8,871 nucleotides of DNA from Fretibacterium sp. GTDB taxonomy: Bacteria > Synergistota > Synergistia > Synergistales > Aminobacteriaceae. Of this stretch, positions 1 to 5,957 are shown one piece after another (positions within the stretch are counted from its first letter, which is position 1; the number at the start of each line of letters is the position of its first letter). The stretch spans positions 1 to 8,871 of the forward strand of contig JAEEGY010000205.1 in NCBI GenBank assembly GCA_016280565.1, given 5' to 3'. The notes under the pieces were generated by a model, which was given only the letters and a program-made list of their open reading frames with translations, was not told the DNA's origin and made no database searches. Both the position numbers and the translations under genes were made by a program.

Positions 1-176
1 CAAAAGGGATGCCATATTTCCACAGTTCTTCCTTCGCCATTGGATACGGTATGGACGTGCAGACGTGAAGTGATTACCTGCCGTCCTCCCCCTCGGGCAG
101 AAGTCCTAAACGTTGGGCTTTTCTGAACCGCTCGGCACGTTCTGCTCCATCATGTCCCTCTGCCTGACGACGGGGC

Positions 177-386
177 TTGCGGCGATCCTGTCTTTGGCCG
201 GCATGGTGGTCATCTTTGCGGGGGGGGATGCTGTGCATGATGGTGTTCTACTGCCTGGTCCGCACTATGGGCAACTGCATGGGCGACGTGGCCGGTGCCC
301 TGATCGTGTCCGGCAGCGAGGGGCTGCTGGACCACAACGTCTACAATGGAAAAACAGCTGCCACAGGCCGAACAACACGGTTATGA
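177..386 (+). pseudogene. Remnant of a dicarboxylate/amino acid:cation symporter (C-terminal end)
   Basis: This is a decayed fragment, not a working gene. In the frame running to the TGA at 384-386, bases about 228-350 encode a stretch reading V-R-T-x-x-N-x-x-G-D, then A-L-I-V, then S-E-G-L-L-D. This matches the end of the DAACS (Na+ or H+:dicarboxylate/glutamate symporter) fold, where the last membrane segments carry an R-T-x-x-N-V-x-G-D motif followed by A-x-x-V-A-x-S-E-G. Upstream, the hydrophobic stretch that could continue the protein (encoded about 146-219) lies in another frame, and the switch falls at a run of eight G at 220-227. Further upstream all three frames contain stops (for example 107-109 and 77-79) and I recognise nothing. 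The family call rests on one short motif. A sequencing indel in the G run could explain one frameshift but not the other stops. Confidence 0.5.
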
Positions 387-392
387 TAGAAT
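384..392 (+). promoter_or_regulatory. Extended -10 promoter for the phosphopantetheinyl transferase operon
   Basis: The bases TGATAGAAT fit the extended -10 pattern TGn-TANAAT, with TAGAAT at 387-392, in an AT-rich patch within GC-rich surroundings. No good -35 box sits 16-18 bases upstream, which extended -10 promoters can tolerate. A start near 399 would give a leader of about 30 bases before the ATG at 430. It is the only promoter-like site before the three-gene unit 430-2994. This is a pattern match only. Confidence 0.4.
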
Positions 393-429
393 ATAAAAAG
401 TGTAAGGAACAGCATTGGAGTGAGCGGGG

Positions 430-1134
430 ATGGAGGGTGAGAAAGATAAATCGGGAAGCGTTGAGCTCCACCTTCTGGACCTCAGCGGACACCTGGAGGC
501 TCCTGTCGAGCCTTATCTGACGTTTTTCTCTGAGGAGCGGCGGGCGGCCATTCTGCGTTACCGCTTCCCCTCGGACCAAAACCGCACCGTTTGGGCGGAG
601 CTTCTGGCCCGCTGGCTCATCGCCGGTCGGACGGGCCGCGGCCTGCGGGACATCGTCATCGCGCGGGACGAACAGGGAAAGCCCTACTGGGAGGGAGGGA
701 CCGGGCTTCATCTCAACCTCTCCCACAGCGGCCCCTGGGCGGCATGCAGCCTCGGTGTGGAACCCAGCGGCGTAGACGTGGAGACAGACCGGCGTATTGA
801 CCTGAATATCGCCCGGCACTTCTTCCTGCCGGAGGAGTATGAGGCGCTGAGAGCTCTGTCATTGAACGGGACAGAAGAATGGCATCGGGCCTTCCTTCGG
901 TATTGGACGCTCAAGGAGAGCTGCCTCAAGTGCCTGGGCACGGGGCTTTCTGGGGATATCAGGAAGGTAGACTGTGCCGCGCTGTTGAGAGGAGAAGGCC
1001 CTGTCATGGGACCGGGCCCCCTCAGAGGAAGAAATTTCGATCTGCCCGGCGGAGCCGTCGCCGCAGTCGTCTCGGCGGGGGCGCTGCCCGGCGATGTGGA
1101 GTACAATAGAGTTCAAGAGATAATAAAGGAGTGA
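430..1134 (+). CDS. Sfp-type 4'-phosphopantetheinyl transferase
   Basis: This 234-residue cytoplasmic enzyme should move the 4'-phosphopantetheine arm of coenzyme A onto a conserved serine of an acyl or peptidyl carrier protein, turning apo into holo form. The length is typical of two-lobed Sfp-type enzymes rather than of the ~125-residue AcpS. Visible motifs are NLSHS (96-100), GVDVE (114-118, with Mg-binding D116 and E118) and WTLKES (159-164), giving the third metal ligand E163 with K162 and K167, like the WxxKES-K motif of Bacillus Sfp. An in-frame TGA at 421-423 makes the ATG at 430 the first possible start; a GGAG at 417-420 lies 9 bases ahead of it. No carrier protein or synthase gene is nearby, so the substrate (fatty-acid ACP or a secondary-metabolite carrier) cannot be read from context. 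The gene ends 6 bases before the SPFH gene, whose ribosome site lies inside its last codons. Confidence 0.93.
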   Translation: MEGEKDKSGSVELHLLDLSGHLEAPVEPYLTFFSEERRAAILRYRFPSDQNRTVWAELLARWLIAGRTGRGLRDIVIARDEQGKPYWEGGTGLHLNLSHSGPWAACSLGVEPSGVDVETDRRIDLNIARHFFLPEEYEALRALSLNGTEEWHRAFLRYWTLKESCLKCLGTGLSGDIRKVDCAALLRGEGPVMGPGPLRGRNFDLPGGAVAAVVSAGALPGDVEYNRVQEIIKE

Positions 1135-1140
1135 TGGACC

Positions 1141-2262
1141 GTGGCTTTGCTGCAAATTGTGGAATGGGACCGGGAGCTGGACACGAACAACATCTTCGCG
1201 TGGCGTTACGTGGACCACAAGAACCCGGAGAAGAGCGACGCCCTGGGCAACTGGACGCAGCTCATTGTCAATGAGTCCCAGGAGGCGATCCTCTTTCGGG
1301 ACGGCCAGGCCCTTGACCTGTTCGGGCCGGGACGTTATTCGCTCTCGACGGAGAACATTCCCCTGCTGCGGGGGCTGCTGAATCTGCCCACCGGCGGCGA
1401 GAGCCCCTTCAAGGCCCACGTCTGGTTCATCAACAAGGTGAACGTGCTGGACGTGAAGTGGGGCACGCAGACGCCTATTTTGCTGCGGGACCCGGAGTAT
1501 AAGATCGCCCTCCCCGTCCGCGCCTACGGGCAGTTCGGTCTTCGCATCAACGAGAGCCGGAAGTTTCTGGTGAAGTTAGTCGGGAACCGCGCACAGGTCA
1601 CCCGCGACGACCTGGTGAACTCCTTCCGGGGGCTCATCCTCAGCCGCATGGGCGACATGATCGCCTCATACATCGCCCACAAGAAGATAACGATCTTTGA
1701 GATCAGCGCCTACCTCCGGGATATGTCGGACGAGGCCATGGGGGAGATCCGCCCCGTCTTTGAGGAATACGGCATCGAGCCGGTCAACTTCTTCTTTGGC
1801 TCCATCAACGTCCCCGACGACGACGAAAGCGTCCGCGACCTCAAGCGCGCCATGAGCGAGCGGGCCCGCATGGAGCTGAAGGGCTACACCTATCAGCAGG
1901 AGCGATCCTTCGACGTGCTGGAGTCCGCTGCGGGGAACAACGCTGCGGGCGGGTCCATGATGGGGATGGGCGTCGGCCTCGGCACAGGCATGGGCCTGGG
2001 CGGGGCCATTGGCCAGATGGCCGCCCAGATGGGACAGTACATCAACCCAAATGCCAACGTGAACCCCGGTGCGCCGTCTCAGACAGCGCCTCAGGCACCG
2101 GCAGCCACACAAGCTGCAGCCTCCGCGCCGCAGCCTCAGCCGGAACAGCCTTCCGCGCCTCAGCCGGCCCCTGCCGCCACGCCGAACTTCTGCTCCTCCT
2201 GCGGCACAAAGCTGAGCCCCGGAATGCGCTTCTGCCCCACCTGTGGCAAGGCCATACAATAA
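1141..2262 (+). CDS. YdjI-like SPFH/Band 7 protein with C-terminal zinc ribbon
   Basis: A 373-residue protein. Residues about 1-255 form an SPFH/Band 7 domain of the type annotated as virion core protein-like or YdjI-like: an N-terminal IVEWD motif, an FRDGQALDLFGPG loop (52-64), a VKWGTQTPI strand (105-113), RAYGQF (127-132), and a long helix ending in KGYTYQQERS. Then come a Gly/Met-rich hydrophobic stretch (265-300), an Ala/Pro/Gln linker (309-347) and one zinc ribbon with C351-x2-C354 and C365-x2-C368. In B. subtilis, YdjI (same architecture) recruits the membrane-stress protein PspA, working with the membrane proteins YdjG/YdjH; that role is inferred here, not shown. It has no signal peptide, so it should sit on the inner face of the membrane, probably as an oligomer. 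The start is GTG at 1141 with AAAGGAG at 1125-1131. It lies in the same frame as the upstream gene, just three codons after that gene's TGA, so no other upstream start is possible. Confidence 0.9.
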   Translation: MALLQIVEWDRELDTNNIFAWRYVDHKNPEKSDALGNWTQLIVNESQEAILFRDGQALDLFGPGRYSLSTENIPLLRGLLNLPTGGESPFKAHVWFINKVNVLDVKWGTQTPILLRDPEYKIALPVRAYGQFGLRINESRKFLVKLVGNRAQVTRDDLVNSFRGLILSRMGDMIASYIAHKKITIFEISAYLRDMSDEAMGEIRPVFEEYGIEPVNFFFGSINVPDDDESVRDLKRAMSERARMELKGYTYQQERSFDVLESAAGNNAAGGSMMGMGVGLGTGMGLGGAIGQMAAQMGQYINPNANVNPGAPSQTAPQAPAATQAAASAPQPQPEQPSAPQPAPAATPNFCSSCGTKLSPGMRFCPTCGKAIQ

Positions 2263-2277
2263 AAGGAGGTCATCGTT

Positions 2278-2994
2278 ATGGGCAAGATCATCGATAAGAT
2301 ACGTCAGGTTTTCAACCTCTTCCTTCTTATGCTCCTCATCGTCGCCGTGGCGGCGGTGCTTGTGTGGTTCCTGGCAGAGCCGGAGTCCCGGGGCACGACG
2401 TTCTGGATGTCCTTAGGCTTCATGGGCTTTGCCCTGCTGCTGTCCACGCTTTTCGCGTCGCGCATCGCGCTCCGGACCAACGAGGGCCGCAATGTGCCGG
2501 GGCATTTCACGCAGCTCTTCCTGATCGGGGGATATTTCATCTTTACCATTATAGCTGCCATTGTCAACGCGAAGATGGGCTTCTCCCCCACCGGATATCT
2601 CCTGCTTCACGTGGTGGGGCTTGCGGTGTTCCTGCTCCCGCTGCTGCTGACCAACATGGCCCTGCTGAAACAGGACAGCGCGGAGCACCGGGAGCAGAAA
2701 CAGGGACGTCTGGACCTGGCCGCGCGGGCCACACGCATCAGGAACCTTGCGGCGGACGCGGAGGCGGGAGCAAATATCTCCCGGGAGGAGCTCGCCCCGC
2801 TGTATAAGCTGTCGGAGTCCCTTCAGTTCTCCGACCCCACCCCGGGGCCGCGGGACCTTGAGAATGCCCTGGACGGGGCGCTGGCAGTCCTGGAGAGGAC
2901 TGACACAGCCAACTCTGCGGAGCTTCTGCGGGCCTGCACGTTGGCTGAACGCGCCCTTGAGGCCCGGAATGCAGCGGTGCTGAGCGCGAAGTAA
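2278..2994 (+). CDS. Four-helix membrane protein with helical cytoplasmic tail, partner of the SPFH protein
   Basis: I do not recognise a named family. The 238-residue product has four hydrophobic segments at about 11-33, 42-63, 78-98 and 106-128, a basic N-terminus (MGKIIDKIRQ) and then a soluble, charged, Ala/Glu/Leu/Arg-rich tail from about 131 to the end. The tail looks largely helical in two parts (133-182 and 190-236), split by a loop with Pro187, Pro189 and Pro191. The even helix count and the basic loop at 62-72 favour both ends facing the cytoplasm, which would place the tail beside the SPFH protein encoded 15 bases upstream. The start is well set: a full AAAGGAGGT at 2262-2270, directly overlapping the upstream stop, lies 7 bases before ATG 2278. 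By analogy with YdjG/YdjH next to YdjI, I infer a membrane anchor or sensor for the SPFH assembly. The function is otherwise unknown. Confidence 0.8.
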   Translation: MGKIIDKIRQVFNLFLLMLLIVAVAAVLVWFLAEPESRGTTFWMSLGFMGFALLLSTLFASRIALRTNEGRNVPGHFTQLFLIGGYFIFTIIAAIVNAKMGFSPTGYLLLHVVGLAVFLLPLLLTNMALLKQDSAEHREQKQGRLDLAARATRIRNLAADAEAGANISREELAPLYKLSESLQFSDPTPGPRDLENALDGALAVLERTDTANSAELLRACTLAERALEARNAAVLSAK

Positions 2995-3010
2995 TCCATC
3001 GGAAACGATT

Positions 3011-3078
3011 GGGGCCGGTCTGTGGACGGGGCTGTATATCAAATGCCCTGTGAGCCGGCCGGCCTCGTTTTAGTTTTA
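3011..3078 (+). terminator. Two-tier hairpin with T tracts, probable terminator of the 430-2994 unit
   Basis: The outer stem pairs 3011-3020 (GGGGCCGGTC) with 3057-3066 (GGCCGGCCTC), ten pairs with two G-U. The inner stem pairs 3026-3032 (ACGGGGC) with 3045-3051 (GCCCTGT), seven pairs with one G-U and a 12-base AT-rich loop. A T-rich tract, GTTTTAGTTTTA (3067-3078), follows at once. The position fits a Rho-independent terminator 16 bases after the stop of the membrane protein gene. The branched shape and its closeness to the next gene (ATG 3097) leave open an attenuator role for the phosphatase unit. The pairing was done by eye; no energy was computed. Confidence 0.5.
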
Positions 3079-3096
3079 TATGAAAAGGTCCTCAGA

Positions 3097-3918
3097 ATGA
3101 AAATTTTCCGAATCTCTTTACTTTCACTGTTTATCTTAATATTTTGTTTCTCCGCTGCCCCCGCGACAGAGGCAAAGGCAAAGGCCCATTCCTCCCGCAG
3201 CACCTCTTATGGCCGGGAATTTTACCGAGGCCTCGCAAAAAGGCGAAGCAAGGACAGGGCAGATTATCCCCATCTGACGGACGAGGAGTTTGCCAACTTC
3301 CGCGCCGTGTCCACGACGGGCATGGGGCGGGGGAAGCTCTACCGCTCCTCCTCCCCCGTCCATCCCTGGGGCAACAGGGACCTCATTGCGGACAATGCCG
3401 CCCGGGCTGCCGGGATAAAAACCTTTATCAACCTCGCTGACACAGAAAAAAAGCTCAGGGGCTACAAGGGCTTCCAGAGCAGTTATTACAGCACTCAGAA
3501 TATCATCTGCCTTGATCTCAACTGGAAATATCAATCCGACGTATTCCGTCAGAGACTGGCTAAAGGCCTCCGCTTCATGGCACATAACCAGCCGCCCTTC
3601 CTCGTTCACTGCAGCATGGGTAAGGACAGGGCCGGCTTCGTCTGCGCCATCCTGGAAGCCCTCATGGGCGCTTCCGCTGAGGAGATCACCGCCGATTACC
3701 TTGTCTCGTTTTACAATTATTTCGGCATCAGGCCGCACACCAGGGAGTATGACTTCGTCGCCCACAACGAGATACGTTCAAGCCTCGCTGCGGCCTTCGC
3801 CGTCAAGGATATCTCAAAGGCCGACCTCGCCGCAGCCGCTGAAAGGTACCTGCTGCGCATCGGCGTCCCGGCCACAGACATCGTGGCCCTGCGCCGAAAG
3901 CTGGGAACGGAGCCATGA
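3097..3918 (+). CDS. Exported tyrosine/lipid phosphatase of the HCxxGKDR type
   Basis: This 273-residue protein starts with a signal peptide: MKIFR, then a hydrophobic core (6-20), with likely cleavage after A21-P22-A23. The mature part has the dual-specificity/tyrosine phosphatase fold: the LYRSSSP motif (81-87) typical of bacterial Y_phosphatase2/3-like enzymes, a TFINLAD strand (109-115) and the P-loop HCSMGKDRAG (171-180) with nucleophile C172 and R178. The D/K-rich P-loop resembles those of MptpB and Listeria LipA, which act on phosphoinositides as well as phosphotyrosine, so the substrate may be a lipid or sugar phosphate rather than protein. It would act outside the cytoplasmic membrane. 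The frame is open further up to a GTG at 3022, but ATG 3097 is preferred: it begins the signal peptide exactly, has AAAAGG at 3083-3088, and avoids translating through the hairpin at 3011-3066. The stop TGA at 3916-3918 lies 31 bases before the kinase start. Confidence 0.85.
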   Translation: MKIFRISLLSLFILIFCFSAAPATEAKAKAHSSRSTSYGREFYRGLAKRRSKDRADYPHLTDEEFANFRAVSTTGMGRGKLYRSSSPVHPWGNRDLIADNAARAAGIKTFINLADTEKKLRGYKGFQSSYYSTQNIICLDLNWKYQSDVFRQRLAKGLRFMAHNQPPFLVHCSMGKDRAGFVCAILEALMGASAEEITADYLVSFYNYFGIRPHTREYDFVAHNEIRSSLAAAFAVKDISKADLAAAAERYLLRIGVPATDIVALRRKLGTEP

Positions 3919-3949
3919 AGGGTGCAAAGAACAGGGAAGAGGGGCTGAG

Positions 3950-5119
3950 ATGAAGAGGGAGAAAATCATCGTCGCGGGGCATATCTGCCTTGACTTCACG
4001 CCGCCTATGACTGCCCCTGCTGCCGGGAACGGAACCAGGCTCGAGGACTTCCTGACCCCTGGAAAGCTGATACAGGTGGGGCCGGCTTACCTTCACCCCG
4101 GCGGCGTGGTGGTGAACACGGGCCTGACCCTGCGCTTCCTGGGCGCGGAGGTCACGCTGATGGGCAAGGTGGGCGATGACCCCTTTGGGCACATCATCCG
4201 GGATTTTCTGGATAGGGATGACGCAGGCGGAGGACTGATAATATCCCCCGCAGTTGACACTTCTTACACAGTCGTCCTGGCCCCTCCCGGCATCGATAGG
4301 GTGTTTCTCCACAACCCCGGAGCCAACGACACCTTCTCGGCGGAGGATATCGATTACGCAGCCTGTGAGGACACCTTCCTTTTCCACTTCGGATATCCGC
4401 CCCTGATGAAGAAAATGTACCAGGACGGCGGAAAGGAGCTGGCGGAGATCTTTCGCCGGGTGAAGGAAAGGGGCTGTCTCACCTCCCTGGACATGGCTGC
4501 GGTGGACGAGTCTTCGGAACCCGCCCGGGCGGACTGGGAGGCCATTCTCAGGAGAACGCTTCCCTGGGTGGATTTCTTCATGCCCAGCGTGGAGGAGATC
4601 TGCTTTATGCTGGACCGCCCCCGCTGTCGTACCCTTCGAGAGAAGGCGGCGGGCGGCGACGTTACCCAGGTCCTCTCCGTCCGTGAGGACGTAGCGCCCT
4701 TGGCGGAGCGCCTGTTGGACATGGGCTGCAAACTGGCTCTCATTAAATGCGGGGCCGCCGGGCTGTACTGCCGGACAGCAAATGAGGAGGCCTTCGCCCT
4801 GCTTCGGGCTTCGACCGGCCTGGAGTTTGACGGCTTTGCCGGCCAAGCCATCTTTGAAAGAAGCTTCGTCCCGGAGGCAGTTCTGTCCGGGACCGGGGCA
4901 GGAGACGCGGCCATTGGGGCCTTTGTCACCGCCATGAAAAGAGGATATTCCCTGGAATGGTGCCTCCATTTTGCCGCGGCGGAGGGGGCCTGCTGTGTGG
5001 CGGCCCTGGACGCTCTGGGCGGTTTGAAAAAACTGGATGAGCTGGAGACAAAGATCCGCGGCGGCTGGGCCCGGCAGGGAAGCGGAGCCGCGAAAGACAT
5101 TGGGCCTGATTGCAAATAA
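3950..5119 (+). CDS. PfkB/ribokinase-family carbohydrate or nucleoside kinase
   Basis: A 389-residue cytoplasmic kinase of the ribokinase superfamily, which phosphorylates a sugar, sugar acid or nucleoside with ATP. Visible features are the N-terminal strand IIVAGHICLDF (6-16), the substrate-binding GG-x3-N motif (GGVVVN, 51-56), the GKVGDDPFG element (72-80), NPGAND (122-127) and the ATP/anion-hole motif GTGAGDA (314-320) with catalytic base D319. The usual first Asp of D-T-x-G-A-G-D is S313 and the Thr is G314, a mild departure. At 389 residues it is longer than the usual 300-330, with extra material around 220-245 and 278-312. The substrate cannot be told from sequence. ATG 3950 is chosen because it starts the first beta strand and has GAGGGG at 3939-3944; the frame is open upstream only as a shadow of the phosphatase gene. 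It is followed 18 bases later by the DUF5714 gene. Confidence 0.87.
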   Translation: MKREKIIVAGHICLDFTPPMTAPAAGNGTRLEDFLTPGKLIQVGPAYLHPGGVVVNTGLTLRFLGAEVTLMGKVGDDPFGHIIRDFLDRDDAGGGLIISPAVDTSYTVVLAPPGIDRVFLHNPGANDTFSAEDIDYAACEDTFLFHFGYPPLMKKMYQDGGKELAEIFRRVKERGCLTSLDMAAVDESSEPARADWEAILRRTLPWVDFFMPSVEEICFMLDRPRCRTLREKAAGGDVTQVLSVREDVAPLAERLLDMGCKLALIKCGAAGLYCRTANEEAFALLRASTGLEFDGFAGQAIFERSFVPEAVLSGTGAGDAAIGAFVTAMKRGYSLEWCLHFAAAEGACCVAALDALGGLKKLDELETKIRGGWARQGSGAAKDIGPDCK

Positions 5120-5137
5120 TTACAGGAGGGTTTCATT

Positions 5138-5839
5138 ATGGCGGAAGAATGCCTGATCTGCGCTGCGCCCCTTGAGTATCTTGAAAAAAACGAGCTCATG
5201 GAATGTGCGGTTTGTCATAAAAAGGAATTGAGCAAGGCAAGATGTTCCAAAGGACATTATGTCTGCAACGAATGCCACACAAAGGGCATAGACATCATTA
5301 TCGGCCTGTGCCTTCGCGAAAAATCAAAAAATCCCATCGAGATCATCCGAAAGATGATGGCGGAATCCTTCTGCCACATGCACGGGCCGGAGCATCACAT
5401 CATGGTCGGAGCGGCCCTGCTGACAGCATACCGAAATGCGGGCGGCAAAATAGACCTTGGCGCGGCCCTTCTGGAAATGCAGGACCGGGGCAGGCAGGTC
5501 CCCGGCGGTTCCTGCGGGTTCTGGGGAGCCTGCGGCGCGGGGATCAGCGCGGGGATGTTCGTGTCCATCATCTCAAAATCGACGCCGCTCACGGTTGAGT
5601 CGTGGGGGCTGTCCAACCTTATGACCTCAAAGGCTCTTGGGGAGATCGGCAAGGTGGGCGGCCCGCGCTGCTGCAAGAGGGACTCGTACTTAGCGATCCT
5701 GTCGGCAATCGACTTTGTGAAGGAGCATTTCGGCGTGGAAATGGAGCGGAGCGAAGTTGTATGCGTTCACTCCGCGAAGAATAATCAGTGCATAGGGAAG
5801 CGGTGCCCGTTCAAGCCACAGCCAAACGATAAGCATTGA
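5138..5839 (+). CDS. Cysteine-rich DUF5714-domain protein of unknown function
   Basis: This 233-residue protein has 16 cysteines. The N-terminal 50 residues look like a small metal-binding module: C5-x2-C8, C23-x2-C26, C36 and C43-x2-C46, with H40 and H47 nearby. The rest (about 65-225) matches my memory of DUF5714: CHMHGPEHH (79-87), GGSCGFWGACGAG (123-135), TPL (149-151), GGPRCCKRDSY (174-184) and a C-terminal cluster C209, C218, C223. No signal peptide or membrane segment is seen. The family occurs mostly in anaerobes and in archaeal fusions with methyltransferase domains; its activity is, to my knowledge, undescribed. The many invariant-looking Cys, His and Gly suggest a metal or Fe-S site or thiol redox chemistry, which is inference. 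AGGAGGG at 5124-5130 lies 7 bases before ATG 5138, so the start is firm. It is the last gene of its unit, and the terminator starts 16 bases after the stop. Confidence 0.85.
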   Translation: MAEECLICAAPLEYLEKNELMECAVCHKKELSKARCSKGHYVCNECHTKGIDIIIGLCLREKSKNPIEIIRKMMAESFCHMHGPEHHIMVGAALLTAYRNAGGKIDLGAALLEMQDRGRQVPGGSCGFWGACGAGISAGMFVSIISKSTPLTVESWGLSNLMTSKALGEIGKVGGPRCCKRDSYLAILSAIDFVKEHFGVEMERSEVVCVHSAKNNQCIGKRCPFKPQPNDKH

Positions 5840-5855
5840 ACTGCTTTATAAAATT

Positions 5856-5887
5856 AAGCGTCAGCCCTTCGGCTGGCGCTTGTTTTA
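5856..5887. terminator. Strong bidirectional Rho-independent terminator
   Basis: An 11-pair stem (5856-5866 AAGCGTCAGCC with 5871-5881 GGCTGGCGCTT, one G-T pair) closes a CTTC loop. On the + strand it is followed by GTTTTA (5882-5887). On the - strand the same stem is followed by AATTTTAT (complement of 5848-5855). It lies between the convergent DUF5714 gene and hpt and can stop transcription from both sides. Confidence 0.88.
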
Positions 5888-5957
5888 TGCCCTTTCGGCG
5901 CAATGCTATAAGCGTCAAAGAATAACCGCGTTACTTACAGTGATCTGAAAGTTCTGT

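Noticed and set aside
1132..1134. TGA as a selenocysteine codon joining PPTase and SPFH protein
   Set aside because: Both products are complete families on their own, a ribosome site precedes the GTG, and no SECIS-like hairpin is evident right after the TGA.
265..1419. Overlapping - strand frames opposite the PPTase and the SPFH start
   Set aside because: Cys/Arg/Pro-rich shadows of genes whose + strand products carry complete family motifs.
2041..2190. Possible tandem repeat in the Ala/Pro/Gln-coding stretch of the SPFH gene
   Set aside because: Low-complexity linker coding sequence with irregular units; no true repeat period.
3022..3096. Upstream GTG start for the phosphatase at 3022
   Set aside because: It would add 25 residues before a clear signal peptide, has no ribosome site, and lies inside the hairpin.
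3512..3949. Upstream extension of the kinase frame into the phosphatase gene
   Set aside because: The frame is open by chance; the kinase fold starts with the strand just after ATG 3950, which has its own ribosome site.
3803..4969. Long open frame on the - strand (388 codons) opposite the kinase
   Set aside because: The translation shows no recognisable motifs and is low in hydrophobic core pattern; it is the antisense shadow of a GC-rich gene with clear family motifs on the + strand.
4354..5199. Second long - strand frame (281 codons) opposite the kinase 3' end
   Set aside because: Ser/Arg/Pro-rich shadow translation, crosses a gene boundary and the strong + strand ribosome site at 5124-5130; no motif support.
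5853..5917. Short direct repeat AAGCGTCA at 5856-5863 and 5910-5917
   Set aside because: Eight bases, one copy being part of the terminator stem; too short to claim an attachment site or an operator.
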